Translations under genes and position numbers: made by a program
The notes under the pieces: model-generated
Databases searched by the model: none
Told to the model about the DNA's origin: nothing
Seen by the model: only the letters and a program-made list of their open reading frames with translations
Part shown: positions 24,398 through 33,256 of the stretch, one piece after another
How positions within the stretch are numbered: the stretch's first letter is position 1
Layout: each line of letters begins with the position of its first letter
From: SIG437 sp045576235
GTDB lineage: Bacteria; Bacillota; Clostridia; UBA1381; UBA9506
Length of the DNA stretch: 64,000 nt
Reading direction: 5' to 3'
Assembly (NCBI GenBank): GCA_045576235.1
Contig: JAZNGA010000029.1
Location: 1 to 64,000 of the forward strand

Positions 24398-24505
24398 AAA
24401 CTCACTCTTCTCAAAATTTATTTCTTCATATGATACATACTTGCTCCGTCATCTGCATCGTGCTTTTGAAGAATTTTTAAAGCCCCGATAATTATTATCG
24501 TGTTT

Positions 24506-25174
24506 TTATTTTACAATATACACTGTTGAAATTTCTTTATATCTGTTATAGCCGACTCTTTCATTAGTCACATCGTTTGTGTAGGAATATTCACCATATA
24601 ATGAAAGCCCCGGCAAGGTGAACATCACATCAGTTTCGCAGCCATCATCTCCCCAACAAGTGGCATAAACATCCTTTATGCCGTTTTTTCTGCAGGGAGA
24701 AAGCCCGGCGCTAGTTGTCTCATAAGTTAACTTTTCATCGGGTGCAAATCCATACCAAATGCTGATTCCGCCTGCAAAAACAACCTTTTCCGTGAGTTCC
24801 TTATGCTTTAAAATCATTTTATCATAAAATTCTTCATCCGTATGATAATAATCCCAATAAACAACACGCATATTATCAGGCATCAGAGAGATGACATCTT
24901 TTGCATCGAAATAATTTTTTTCATTTATTGAGTCAATGTTTTCTTCAAGCCCCGGACAACTAACGCTGAAATAAAATTCGGTGCCAATATGATATTCTCT
25001 GTCAGCTTCTATAGCCACCTGATAAGAAAAGCTTTCCCCAACCTCATTTCGAATATTGTTTAAAAAACACACGGGAACATCTCCAAATGAATATATAATT
25101 CTGCAAAGAATTAATGCCGCCTGCTCTTTGCTCAAACAAACAGACATCAGCATAAGAGAGGTGGCAAAAAGCAT
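24506..25174 (-). pseudogene. GH20 hexosaminidase C-terminal fragment on a foreign N-terminus
   Basis: The 222-residue product begins at ATG 25174, overlapping the MFS stop (TGATG) with AGAGG upstream, so it is translationally coupled. Residues from about 95 onwards match the end of the GH20 barrel: NMRVVYWDYYHTDE, VVFAGGISIWYGFAPDEK, and KNGIKDVYATCWGDDG. The GH20 catalytic Asp-Glu pair and the first ~300 residues are absent. The N-terminus has a signal-like hydrophobic stretch and ~70 residues that I do not recognise. It is therefore a remnant or fusion that cannot be a normal hexosaminidase. Confidence 0.65.
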
Positions 25175-26376
25175 CAGCTTAAAGCCTCTTTTTTTCTTCT
25201 GTTGATTTTCATAAGCATAAGAACAGAAATCACCGATATCACAATCCACGAAACAAACATCGGAACATAGCCAAAGCTTGCAATAACAACGCCATAAATC
25301 ATGCTTGCAACTCCGCCGCCCAAATATGTAGCAAAATCCATCACACCGCTGACAGAGGCAACATTTCCCGTCTCAAGAAATTTGAGCGGATAAATTGATA
25401 AAATCGATGTGTTTATCATAGACACGGCTGTGTAAATCAAACTCAGCAAAACGACAGATAAAAGCATACCGACACCATCAACACATAAAAGCACAGCCGA
25501 CACGACGCAAACGATAAAGCCGAGAGCCGAAACTGTGTTTTCTTTTTCGCCGCAAAGTCTTAATGCAAACGGATAAAGCGTCCTTCCGATAAAACCGATA
25601 ACGGGAATCAAGAGAATGTAAAACGAAGAGACGCTCAAATCAACATTATATTTATCAACAACAAACACAGTCATCCAAAGACTTATGTTTTCCTTCATAA
25701 CGCCGTGCATAACTGCAGGAACACCCATCATAAGCACTTCCCTGTTTTTAATGAGCTGGAACATGGAAATATGCTTTTTCGTTGTCTGCGCTTCAGCCTT
25801 TATATCTCGCGCTGTGATAAGCACTAAAACGCCCATAATCAAAGTGAAAAGTCCCGGAATCAAGAAGGCATATTCAACACCAAATTTCGTTATGAAAAAT
25901 GTGTTGACGATGATTGCCAGAATGTTTCCCATAGCAACGCTTGTGACCATTATGGAGGTCATGCGCTTTGCAGTCTTTCCCTCAAACATGGCTGAAACAG
26001 CACATAAAACAGAGCTCCAGAGCATAGACTGCGCATATGCATTAGTTGTCCAGAGGATGAAAATTCCGATAAACGGAGGAAGAAAGCTGATTAAAATGTT
26101 GCTCGCACCTGCCACGGCAAGGCCAATCGTCAGCATAATCCAGGGCGGAGTTTTGTCGCCTATGCCACCGTTTAAAAGTCTTCCCATCGCGTAAATAGTG
26201 GAAAAAACGCTTCCTAAAATGCCGAGCTGAACTGTGTCGATGACATTTCCGTTAATCAGCTCAGGACCTGCCATGGATAGATTTATTCTTGCAACATATA
26301 TCGAAATATAAGCAAGGTAAATTATAAAAAATATTATTCCGCTTCGTTTACTGTTCGTTAAAAATCTCCCTTTCAT
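25174..26376 (-). CDS. MFS transporter, OPA (organophosphate:phosphate antiporter)-like
   Basis: This 400-residue, 12-segment carrier has YISIYVARINLSMAGPEL in the first segment and the loop motif AMGRLLNGGIGDKTPPW (residues about 63-80), a pattern seen in the GlpT/UhpT (OPA) group. OPA carriers exchange sugar phosphates or glycerol-3-phosphate for phosphate. The coupled GH20 remnant hints that the locus once handled amino-sugars, but this is weak. The RBS is poor. Confidence 0.8.
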   Translation of the reverse strand: MKGRFLTNSKRSGIIFFIIYLAYISIYVARINLSMAGPELINGNVIDTVQLGILGSVFSTIYAMGRLLNGGIGDKTPPWIMLTIGLAVAGASNILISFLPPFIGIFILWTTNAYAQSMLWSSVLCAVSAMFEGKTAKRMTSIMVTSVAMGNILAIIVNTFFITKFGVEYAFLIPGLFTLIMGVLVLITARDIKAEAQTTKKHISMFQLIKNREVLMMGVPAVMHGVMKENISLWMTVFVVDKYNVDLSVSSFYILLIPVIGFIGRTLYPFALRLCGEKENTVSALGFIVCVVSAVLLCVDGVGMLLSVVLLSLIYTAVSMINTSILSIYPLKFLETGNVASVSGVMDFATYLGGGVASMIYGVVIASFGYVPMFVSWIVISVISVLMLMKINRRKKEALS

Positions 26377-26461
26377 GTCCGTTTTAATAAATCTGATGTT
26401 AGTTTAAAGTCTTTTTGCAAAAAAACTTAAACCGCTATGATTGTGCTCATAATCGTTTTTC

Positions 26462-26490
26462 ATTATATCGCAAACCGATAAAAAAAGCAA
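26462..26490 (-). promoter_or_regulatory. Putative promoter of the MFS gene
   Basis: TTGCTT (26485-26490) and TATAAT (26462-26467) lie 17 bp apart on the minus strand, with an ~80-base leader before the ATG at 26376. Confidence 0.6.
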
Positions 26491-26526
26491 GTTAAAATAT
26501 AATTAGAGGGGGCTGCATTGTTTATC

Positions 26527-27120
26527 CTACTCGTCTATGATGTTTCCCCTTTTCACATTTTTTTCTATCAGCTCTTTCGTAAGTTCCCAGATTGCTTTTG
26601 AGCCCGCCTCCGACTTTTTCTGACGGCTGACCACCTGAGAGCATCTGACCTTGTGTTCTCTCCAGTCACGGCCATCATTTGAATCATTTAAAAGAAGCGG
26701 CTGAAAATTGTCCATGACGCGGGCAAATCTTGCTTCTTTTGTTTCTCCCTTTTCAAATTCCTCAAAAAGCTCAATCATTTCTTTTTTCTGGTCAAAAGGA
26801 AGCATGCCGAAGATTCTGTCTGCCGCCTCTTTTTCTCTGTCGTTTTGAGTGAGCAGCATTTCAGCATCATAGGCATATGTGTCTCCAGCGTCAATCTCAA
26901 CGATGTCGTGAATAAGCGCCATCATCATCGCTTTTGAGACATCAAATTCCTCGTTTGCATATTCCTTTAAAAGATAAATCATAATCGCCATATGCCACGC
27001 GTGCTCGGCGTCATTTTCACGCCTTTTATATTCTGTCAGGTGCGTCTGCCTGTAGATTTCCTTTTCCTTATCAATTTCCAAAATGAAATCAAGCTGCTTT
27101 TTAAATCTTTCTCTGTCCAA
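26527..27120 (-). CDS. HD-domain hydrolase (YfbR/HDDC2-like)
   Basis: This 197-residue protein carries the metal-binding HD signature: His in NDAEHAWHMA (about residue 38), HD in ALIHDIVEIDAGD (about residues 70-82), and a later Asp in ARVMDNFQPLL (about residue 137). This matches the HDDC2/YfbR group of 5'-nucleotidase-like phosphohydrolases. It probably dephosphorylates a (deoxy)nucleotide. It lies 70 bp downstream of the acyl-CoA synthetase gene and is separated from it by a hairpin. Confidence 0.85.
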   Translation of the reverse strand: MDRERFKKQLDFILEIDKEKEIYRQTHLTEYKRRENDAEHAWHMAIMIYLLKEYANEEFDVSKAMMMALIHDIVEIDAGDTYAYDAEMLLTQNDREKEAADRIFGMLPFDQKKEMIELFEEFEKGETKEARFARVMDNFQPLLLNDSNDGRDWREHKVRCSQVVSRQKKSEAGSKAIWELTKELIEKNVKRGNIIDE

Positions 27121-27150
27121 AAAATCTCTCCCCTTTTTTCAAACAAACAA

Positions 27151-27176
27151 GAGGCGTAAAAATTTCTTTACGCCTC
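27151..27176 (-). terminator. Hairpin after the acyl-CoA synthetase gene
   Basis: GAGGCGTAAA and TTTACGCCTC form a perfect 10-bp stem with a 6-base loop. On the minus strand it is followed by TTGTTTGTTT, a moderate U-tract. Confidence 0.7.
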
Positions 27177-27190
27177 CCTGCTTTTAATGT

Positions 27191-29491
27191 TTATTTATTC
27201 ATTTTCTCCATATCATTTTTGCGGATTTCAACTCGTCTGACTTTTCCGCTGATTGTTTTTGGAAGCTCATCAACAAACTCGACAATTCTTGGATATTTAT
27301 AAGGAGCTGTGTGCGATTTAACATATTCCTGAATTTCCTTTTTGAGTTCAAGCGTTCCTTCTGTTCCCTTGACTAAAACAATTGTTGCTTTAACAATCTG
27401 TCCGCGAACCTCATCAGGAACAGGAGTTATAGCACATTCCAAAACATACGGAAGCTCCATTATAACGCTCTCAATTTCAAAAGGCCCGATGCGGTAGCCT
27501 GATGATTTGATAACATCATCAATTCTGCCGACATACCAGAGATAGCCGTCTTCGTCCATCGTTGCCTGGTCGCCTGTGTGATAGTAGCCGTCGTGCCACA
27601 CTTCGTTTGTCTTTTCTTCGTCAAGATAATATCCCGTGAAGAGTCCGCAAGGAGCATTATCTTTAACACGGATGCAGATTTCTCCCGCGTCTCCCGTCTT
27701 GCAAACATTGCCGTCAGGGTCTAAAACAACAACATCATAAAGTGGGCTTGGTCTTCCCATTGAGCCGATTTTAGGTGTCGATCCAACAAAGTTTGCGATA
27801 GAAAGCGTTGTTTCCGTCTGTCCGAAGCCTTCCATAATCGTTAGCCCCGTCGCCTTTTTAAACTGGTTAAACACTTCAGGATTCAAAGCTTCTCCCGCTG
27901 TTGTTGCATATTCAATGGAAGATAAGTCATATTTTGATAAGTCTTCTTTAATAAAGAAACGATACATAGTAGGCGGTGCACAGAAGGTTGTGATGCCATA
28001 TTTTGCAAACATCGGCAAAATGTCTTCTGAACGGAAGCGGTCAAAGTCATATGTAAATATGGCAGCCTCTGAAAGCCACTGACCATAAAGCTTGCCCCAG
28101 AGCGCTTTTCCCCAGCCCGTGTCGGAGATTGTGAAATGAAGTCCGTCAGGGTTGACATTGTGCCAGTGTTTTGCTGTCGGATAGTGACCGAGAGCATATT
28201 TATATGAATGAGTCGCAATTCTTGGATAGCCTGTTGTGCCTGATGTGAACAGCATAACCATCGGGTCGTTTCCGCAGGGAGTTTTTTCCGTGCGGTCAAA
28301 ATGCGTGCTGAAGCGTTCCATTTCAACATCAAAATCGTTCCATCCGTCTTTTTTGCCGCCAACTAAAACCTTAATCATTTCGGGATAGCCTTCGGCTGCC
28401 TTTTCTGCCTCTATCGACACATCCCCGTCTGCTGTGCAGACGATTGCCTTCACTTTAGCGGCTTTATATCTATAATCAAAATCGTGCTGGACGAGCTGAT
28501 TTGTTGCAGGAATTGCGATTGCACCAATCTTATGAAGCGCAAGCATCGAGAACCAGAACTGATAGTGACGCTTTAAGACGAGCATCACAGTATCGCCCTT
28601 TTTAATGCCGAGCGATTCAAAATAGTTTGCAGTTTTGTTTGAATATTTTTTCATATCCGAAAATGTGAATTTTCTGTCTTTTTTATCATTTCCAACCCAC
28701 ATCATTGCAAGCTTATCAGGATTTTTTTCTGCGATGGCATCAACACAGTCAAAAGCGAAGTTGAATTCATCTTCATTTTTAAAGCTGATTCCGCTAAACA
28801 CGCCATTTTCATCGTAGAATGATTCAATGAACTTATCGGCAACAGTTTCAGCGCTTGCCACCTTTTCTTCTGCCTTCTTTTCGGCAAGCGGAGCTTCAGG
28901 ATATTCCTCGCTGACTGTGCCCACCTGCGGATTTAAAACAACTGCGTGGAATTCACAGCCACCTTCGCTTGCGGCAATCATACCGTGCGGAATGATGCTG
29001 TTATAGAAAATGGAGTCCCCTTCATTTAATATGTCAACATGGTTTCCCACCTGAACCTTAAGCGAGCCGCGGACAATGACATCAAATTCCTGACCATTGT
29101 GTGAGCTGAGCTGAATAGGAGCGTTTTGTTCCTCTTCAAGATAGGGAAATTTAACTAAAAACGGTTCAGCAAGCTTATCCTTGAATTTAGGTGCTAAGTT
29201 ATCATATTCCACACCGTGTTTTTTCAGGATTTTAAGCCCCTCTCCTTTTCTTGTGATGGTAAAAGATGTGAGGGTTGAGCTTGTTCCTTCTAAAATATCA
29301 ACAACTTCAACTCCGCACGCCTTAGCACATTTATAGATAAATGTGAAAGAAAAATCTGCCTCTCCCTTTTCTAAAATCTCATAGTCTTCTAAAGAAACTC
29401 CTGTGAGTTTAGCCAGCTCTTTTTGCGAAAAGCCCTTTGCTTCTCTGAGCTCTTTGATTCTGCCTGCAACTTCCTTCAAACTGTAATCCAT
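27191..29491 (-). CDS. XRE-cupin-AMP-binding acyl-CoA synthetase fusion
   Basis: This 766-residue protein has three modules. Residues 8-65 form an XRE helix-turn-helix (LREAKGFSQKELAKLTGVS). Residues ~110-195 form a cupin barrel (EFDVIVRGSLKVQVGNHVDIL, IPHGMIAASEGGCEFHAVVL). From ~225 it is an adenylate-forming synthetase with VMLFTSGTTGYPRIATHS, EGFGQTETT, YHTGDQATMDEDGYLWYVGRIDD and the catalytic Lys in PKTISGKVRRVEIR. It should activate a carboxylic acid to acyl-AMP and acyl-CoA; the layout resembles the medium-chain/acetyl synthetase group. The HTH-cupin part could sense the acid or bind DNA. A T-box leader precedes it, so transcription should respond to an uncharged tRNA. Confidence 0.88.
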   Translation of the reverse strand: MDYSLKEVAGRIKELREAKGFSQKELAKLTGVSLEDYEILEKGEADFSFTFIYKCAKACGVEVVDILEGTSSTLTSFTITRKGEGLKILKKHGVEYDNLAPKFKDKLAEPFLVKFPYLEEEQNAPIQLSSHNGQEFDVIVRGSLKVQVGNHVDILNEGDSIFYNSIIPHGMIAASEGGCEFHAVVLNPQVGTVSEEYPEAPLAEKKAEEKVASAETVADKFIESFYDENGVFSGISFKNEDEFNFAFDCVDAIAEKNPDKLAMMWVGNDKKDRKFTFSDMKKYSNKTANYFESLGIKKGDTVMLVLKRHYQFWFSMLALHKIGAIAIPATNQLVQHDFDYRYKAAKVKAIVCTADGDVSIEAEKAAEGYPEMIKVLVGGKKDGWNDFDVEMERFSTHFDRTEKTPCGNDPMVMLFTSGTTGYPRIATHSYKYALGHYPTAKHWHNVNPDGLHFTISDTGWGKALWGKLYGQWLSEAAIFTYDFDRFRSEDILPMFAKYGITTFCAPPTMYRFFIKEDLSKYDLSSIEYATTAGEALNPEVFNQFKKATGLTIMEGFGQTETTLSIANFVGSTPKIGSMGRPSPLYDVVVLDPDGNVCKTGDAGEICIRVKDNAPCGLFTGYYLDEEKTNEVWHDGYYHTGDQATMDEDGYLWYVGRIDDVIKSSGYRIGPFEIESVIMELPYVLECAITPVPDEVRGQIVKATIVLVKGTEGTLELKKEIQEYVKSHTAPYKYPRIVEFVDELPKTISGKVRRVEIRKNDMEKMNK

Positions 29492-29542
29492 TGATTTTGT
29501 CTCCTTTCATTTTCGTAAATCTCTACGAACTTTGAATAAAAC

Positions 29543-29820
29543 AAAAAAACCCGTCTCAAAGCCATCCTTGAGACGAGTTATAAAACCCGCGGTACCACTC
29601 AAATTACGGAAAAATCCGTCACTCACCGAGCTCTAACAAGCCCTTTGCTTTCACGCAGCATTACGGAAGGAGCCTACTCAGCATAGCCTTTCGATCCTCC
29701 GACTCAGAGGTGATAAGTCATTGGAAAGCCTCCCTATTGCCTTGCAGCAACCGGCAACTCTCTGAAAGTTCGGCAATCCGACCGTCCTCGTCACAGTCGT
29801 TTTTTGTGATATTCAAATGT
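29543..29820 (-). promoter_or_regulatory. T-box leader (tRNA-sensing), probably Ile specifier
   Basis: The minus-strand leader of ~280 bases carries the T-box landmarks: AGAGAGTTGCCGGTTGCTGC in the Stem I loop region, CACCTCTGAGT on the returning strand, and the near-invariant GAGTGGTACCGCGGG (29586-29600). A terminator stem CGTCTCAA...TTGAGACG (29552-29575) with a seven-U run follows. Immediately before ACCTCTGAG the sequence reads ATC, the usual specifier position, i.e. isoleucine; other frames are possible. The start codon of the regulated gene lies ~50 bases past the terminator. Confidence 0.9.
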
Positions 29821-29826
29821 AAACGA

Positions 29827-29855
29827 ATTTTACCATAATAAAAATCGTTTGTCAA
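29827..29855 (-). promoter_or_regulatory. Sigma-A promoter of the T-box leader
   Basis: TTGACA (29850-29855) and TAAAAT (29827-29832) lie 17 bp apart on the minus strand, with the transcription start expected near 29820. The rest of the 29492-30089 gap holds a 29927-29966 hairpin without a clear role. Confidence 0.85.
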
Positions 29856-30025
29856 GAGTTTTTTCAAAAAAATTTAGGGAGCTTTTGCTTATAACTCAAT
29901 TTTCAATATCTGCATCTTAGCCTCGCAAAATTAAATGTAAAGCTTTTTGGCTTCACATTTAATTTTCTCTATCGCCCGATAATCAAAAAAATCCGCTGAA
30001 TTTTATTTTTTTCTTCGATAAAAAG

Positions 30026-30054
30026 TTGCATAATCAATAAATTTATGATATAAT
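30026..30054 (+). promoter_or_regulatory. Promoter of the HlyD-like/yggS/sepF/ylmH/divIVA cluster
   Basis: TTGCAT (30026-30031) and TATAAT (30049-30054) are separated by 17 bp, about 35 bp before the ATG at 30090. Confidence 0.7.
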
Positions 30055-30089
30055 GTCTTATAATAGTGAAAAAAATGGGAGAATAGGTC

Positions 30090-31313
30090 ATGAAAAGCAA
30101 AAAGAATATATTTATATTTGTTTTTGTTCTGCTTGCCATCATATATATTGTCCGCGCTCTCATAAGCGGAAACATCGTTAAAGACACGCTATATAAAGAC
30201 ACAATTGAAGATTCCGTGAACACTAAAGGTCTCGTGATTAAATACGAAACCCTTTATTCCCCGCAAATCGATGGAGTTTTAGATGCTAAATTTGCCTCAG
30301 GCGATCGTGTCGCTTCTGGCTCGCAGATTGCTGTGACATATAACGGCAGTGTTGACGCAGGCGTTAAGACAAAGCTTGAGCAGGTTAATAAAAAAATTGC
30401 AATTTTAGAAAGCAGCCACCACGAAAACACTGCTTTCTCCAACGACATTTCAAAGCTTGAGCAGGAAATTTCATCTTGCCTTTCGAGCATCATTGACGCA
30501 AGCTATAAAAAGGATATGTCATCCGTTGCGCTTCTTAAATATAGCATAACAGCCTTAGCTGAGCACAAATCAGCAATTGAAGGAGGTTCAGGTGCAAAAA
30601 CCTCGACTTTGGATTTATTGAAGCAGACAAAAGCTGATTTGGAATCCCGGATTGGTGCAGCTGAAAGCAGCATATATTCAAAAAATTCAGGGATTTTTTC
30701 ATCATACATTGATGGCTTGGAGGAGTTAATCACCCCCTACAATATGCACGAGCTCACGCCCTCTCAGTTTGACGAGCTCAAAAGCTTTGATGAAGAAAAC
30801 ATCAGAGAAAACAAGACATCAAACGAGGTCTATGCGTGCAAAGTCATTGATAACTACAGATATTTCATAGCCGTCGCTATAGAAGAGAAAAGCATCTCTG
30901 GAATTGAAGCAGGAGACAAGGTCAAGCTCAGATTCTATGACATTTCGCCTAAATCCTCCGAGGCTGAGGTTTTCTCCGTTTCCCCCGCAGAAGACGGGCG
31001 AAGCGTTGTGATTTTAGAATGTCACAACTATAAAGAAGGCCTTTTGGAACAGAGATTTGTCAACATTGATTTCATCAAGAAAACATATTCAGGCTATAAG
31101 CTCAGCCTTTCGGCATTAAGAACAAAAGATAATGAAAACGGAGTTTATGTTTTAAGGGAAAATGTGGTCACTTTTGTCCCCGTGGAAATAGTTTATAACG
31201 AAAATGATGTCCTCTTGGTCGATTCAAAAAGCAAAGACGCTCCTCTCAAACTCTATGATGAAGTGATTGTTAATTCGCCCGACATCAAAGAAGGACAGAT
31301 GGTAAACAGATAA
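30090..31313 (+). CDS. HlyD-like membrane protein of the sepF cluster
   Basis: This 407-residue protein has an N-terminal membrane anchor (residues about 7-26), a lipoyl/barrel-sandwich-like segment (YSPQIDGVLDAKFASGDRVASGSQIAV), a coiled coil, and a beta-rich end (VYVLRENVVTFVPVEIVYNENDVLLV). This layout is HlyD/membrane-fusion-like. Such proteins often precede yggS-sepF in Clostridia, with no exporter partner nearby and no assigned role. It may act at the septum or envelope, by context. Confidence 0.75.
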   Translation: MKSKKNIFIFVFVLLAIIYIVRALISGNIVKDTLYKDTIEDSVNTKGLVIKYETLYSPQIDGVLDAKFASGDRVASGSQIAVTYNGSVDAGVKTKLEQVNKKIAILESSHHENTAFSNDISKLEQEISSCLSSIIDASYKKDMSSVALLKYSITALAEHKSAIEGGSGAKTSTLDLLKQTKADLESRIGAAESSIYSKNSGIFSSYIDGLEELITPYNMHELTPSQFDELKSFDEENIRENKTSNEVYACKVIDNYRYFIAVAIEEKSISGIEAGDKVKLRFYDISPKSSEAEVFSVSPAEDGRSVVILECHNYKEGLLEQRFVNIDFIKKTYSGYKLSLSALRTKDNENGVYVLRENVVTFVPVEIVYNENDVLLVDSKSKDAPLKLYDEVIVNSPDIKEGQMVNR

Positions 31314-31337
31314 AAAACAAATAAAGGAAGCTTTATT

Positions 31338-32012
31338 ATGATAGCAGAAAATCTCGCAAAAATCAAAGAAAACATCAAAACCGCCGCGATAAATTCAGGC
31401 AGAACAGCTGATGACATAACGCTCGTCGCTGTCACAAAAAGTGTTGGCATTGATGAATGTAATGCTCTTTTAAATGAAGGTCACAATGTTTTTGGTGAAA
31501 ACAGGGTTCAGGCTCTTTGTGATAAATTCCAGACGCTCGGCTCATCTGTCACTTGGCATTTAATCGGCCACCTTCAGACAAACAAGGTTAAATATATCAT
31601 GGACAAGGTCTCTTTAATCCATTCTGTTGACAGCGTTCATTTAGCTGAAGAAATAAACAGGCTTGCGATTAAATCAGGCATAACAAAAGACATTCTCCTT
31701 CAGGTCAATGTTTCAGGAGAAGAAAGCAAATTCGGCATGGAGGAAAAATCTCTTTTTCCGACTTTGGAGAAAATTTCCGCTATGGAAGGGATAAAAGTGA
31801 GAGGTCTCATGACCATCCCTCCCGTGTCCTTTGAAAAAGGAGCAAACAGAAAGCACTTTGCCAAGCTCTATGAGCTTTTCGAACAGGTCAAAAACAATCA
31901 AGGAAGCAATATCTTCGCAGACTATCTGTCTATGGGCATGAGCGACGATTATGAAGACGCAATTTTAGAAGGCGCCAACATAGTCAGAGTCGGAAGAGCT
32001 TTATATATTTAA
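31338..32012 (+). CDS. yggS: PLP-binding homeostasis protein YggS/YlmE
   Basis: This 224-residue protein of the YggS/PROSC family has TLVAVTKSVGIDECNALLNEG with the PLP-binding Lys near residue 36, FGENRVQAL, WHLIGHLQTNKVKYI, and LSMGMSDDYEDAILEGANIVRVGRALY at the C-terminus. It carries PLP without known catalytic activity and maintains B6 and amino-acid balance. It is 24 bp after the HlyD-like gene and 33 bp before sepF, the classical position of ylmE. Confidence 0.95.
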   Translation: MIAENLAKIKENIKTAAINSGRTADDITLVAVTKSVGIDECNALLNEGHNVFGENRVQALCDKFQTLGSSVTWHLIGHLQTNKVKYIMDKVSLIHSVDSVHLAEEINRLAIKSGITKDILLQVNVSGEESKFGMEEKSLFPTLEKISAMEGIKVRGLMTIPPVSFEKGANRKHFAKLYELFEQVKNNQGSNIFADYLSMGMSDDYEDAILEGANIVRVGRALYI

Positions 32013-32045
32013 TAAAATAAATTTTTAAATAACAGGAGGAACATT

Positions 32046-32477
32046 ATGAGCACAATGAACAAAATGTTAAAATGGATTGGCATAACAGATGACGAAGAAT
32101 TTGAGGAAGAAGAATTCCTTACAACTGACTCAAAAGAACCTGAAGAACCTGTTGTTCCGGCAGGCAAAAGAGGAAAGGTTGTGAACATTCACACAACAAC
32201 TCAGCTTAAGGTTGTTGTTGTTCAGCTCCAGAGCTTCGAAGACGCTAAAGACATAGCTGACCACTTAAAGAGCAAAAAACCAATAGTTATAAACCTTGAA
32301 AATCTTGAAAAAGATGTTTCGCGCCGCGTTGTAGATTTTCTTTCAGGTGCAGTTTACGGTGTTGACGGAAACATTCAGAAAGTTGCAAACGGAATATTCC
32401 TTATTGCTCCATATAATGTTGGTATCATGGGTGATTTCAACGATGAGCTCAGAAAAGGATTTCCCTTCACATATTAA
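32046..32477 (+). CDS. sepF: Cell division protein SepF
   Basis: This 143-residue protein has a short N-terminal amphipathic/linker part and the SepF core from about residue 60: LKVVVVQLQSFEDAKDIADHLKSKKPIVINLE, then RRVVDFLSGAVYGVDGNIQKVANGIFLIAP. SepF polymerises on the inner membrane and tethers and bundles FtsZ. AGGAGG precedes the ATG. Its stop overlaps the start of the ylmH gene by one base. Confidence 0.95.
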   Translation: MSTMNKMLKWIGITDDEEFEEEEFLTTDSKEPEEPVVPAGKRGKVVNIHTTTQLKVVVVQLQSFEDAKDIADHLKSKKPIVINLENLEKDVSRRVVDFLSGAVYGVDGNIQKVANGIFLIAPYNVGIMGDFNDELRKGFPFTY

Positions 32478-33235
32478 TGAACTATAACCTGTTAACTAAG
32501 GAAGATAAGGAATGGCTTTCGCGCCTTGAAGATTTATCTGAACTTGCGCTCACCCGAAAAACACCTAAATTCACAAAATTCTGTGATGAACGGCTTCTTT
32601 ACATCTTCAATGATTATGTGAAAAAGCAGGACTTCGCTCCTTGCATGGTCTGGGGAGGCTTTCCCGATGCCGACAGAGGAGTCATTGGTTTTTTCCCTGA
32701 CTTTATAGAAGCCGACAGTTCTTTCTTTCCGCTTTCTCTCATAAAAGTCTCGAAAGCAAGCGGGTGCTCACACAGAGATTTTTTAGGCTCACTTTTAGGA
32801 CTCGGGATAGCTCGCGAGATGATAGGCGACATCTTAATTTCAGATTCTGATGCCTTTATCTTCATTTATGACACGGTTAAAGACTATGTGATGCTGAGCT
32901 TAACAAAGGTTGCATCAAAAAGCGTCACAGTCACGGAAGAAGAAAACTTTTCCGATTTACCGCAAAAGAAATTTGAAGAAATTTTCGGGACAGTTTCATC
33001 TGTCAGGCTTGATTCTGTCGTCAGCCTTTTTGCAAGAAAATCAAGAAGCGACTCACAATCGCTCATTGGAGCAGAACGCGTTTTTGTCAATCATTCAGTC
33101 TGCACAAGCGCATCTTTGCGCCCAAAAGAGGGAGACATAATTTCCGTCCGCGGTTTTGGCAAAATGCGCATTTCTTCGATTGGAAGCGAAACCAAAAAAG
33201 GCAGAATAAGAATAACAATAAGTAAATATGTATAA
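32477..33235 (+). CDS. ylmH: YlmH-like S4-domain RNA-binding protein
   Basis: This 252-residue protein has a conserved N-terminal part (FTKFCDERLLYIFNDYV, VWGGFPDADRGVIGFFPD, HRDFLGSLLGLGIAREMIGDIL) and a C-terminal S4 RNA-binding fold (RSDSQSLIGAERVFVNHSV, EGDIISVRGFGKMRI). YlmH is a ribosome-associated factor linked to rescue of stalled nascent chains and was named from the sepF/divIVA cluster. The usual ylmG between sepF and ylmH is absent. Translationally coupled to sepF by TAATG. Confidence 0.9.
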   Translation: MNYNLLTKEDKEWLSRLEDLSELALTRKTPKFTKFCDERLLYIFNDYVKKQDFAPCMVWGGFPDADRGVIGFFPDFIEADSSFFPLSLIKVSKASGCSHRDFLGSLLGLGIAREMIGDILISDSDAFIFIYDTVKDYVMLSLTKVASKSVTVTEEENFSDLPQKKFEEIFGTVSSVRLDSVVSLFARKSRSDSQSLIGAERVFVNHSVCTSASLRPKEGDIISVRGFGKMRISSIGSETKKGRIRITISKYV

Positions 33236-33256
33236 TTTAGAAAGGTGGGGGGATTC

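Noticed and set aside
24414..24500. Possible gene relic (minus strand, ending KHDADDGASMYHMKK)
   Set aside because: An open stretch of ~30 codons has a protein-like end but no start codon and no recognisable family.
29927..29966. Long AT-rich hairpin upstream of the HlyD-like gene
   Set aside because: It lies between two divergent promoters, ends no gene, and shows no known RNA motif; reported only as a structure.
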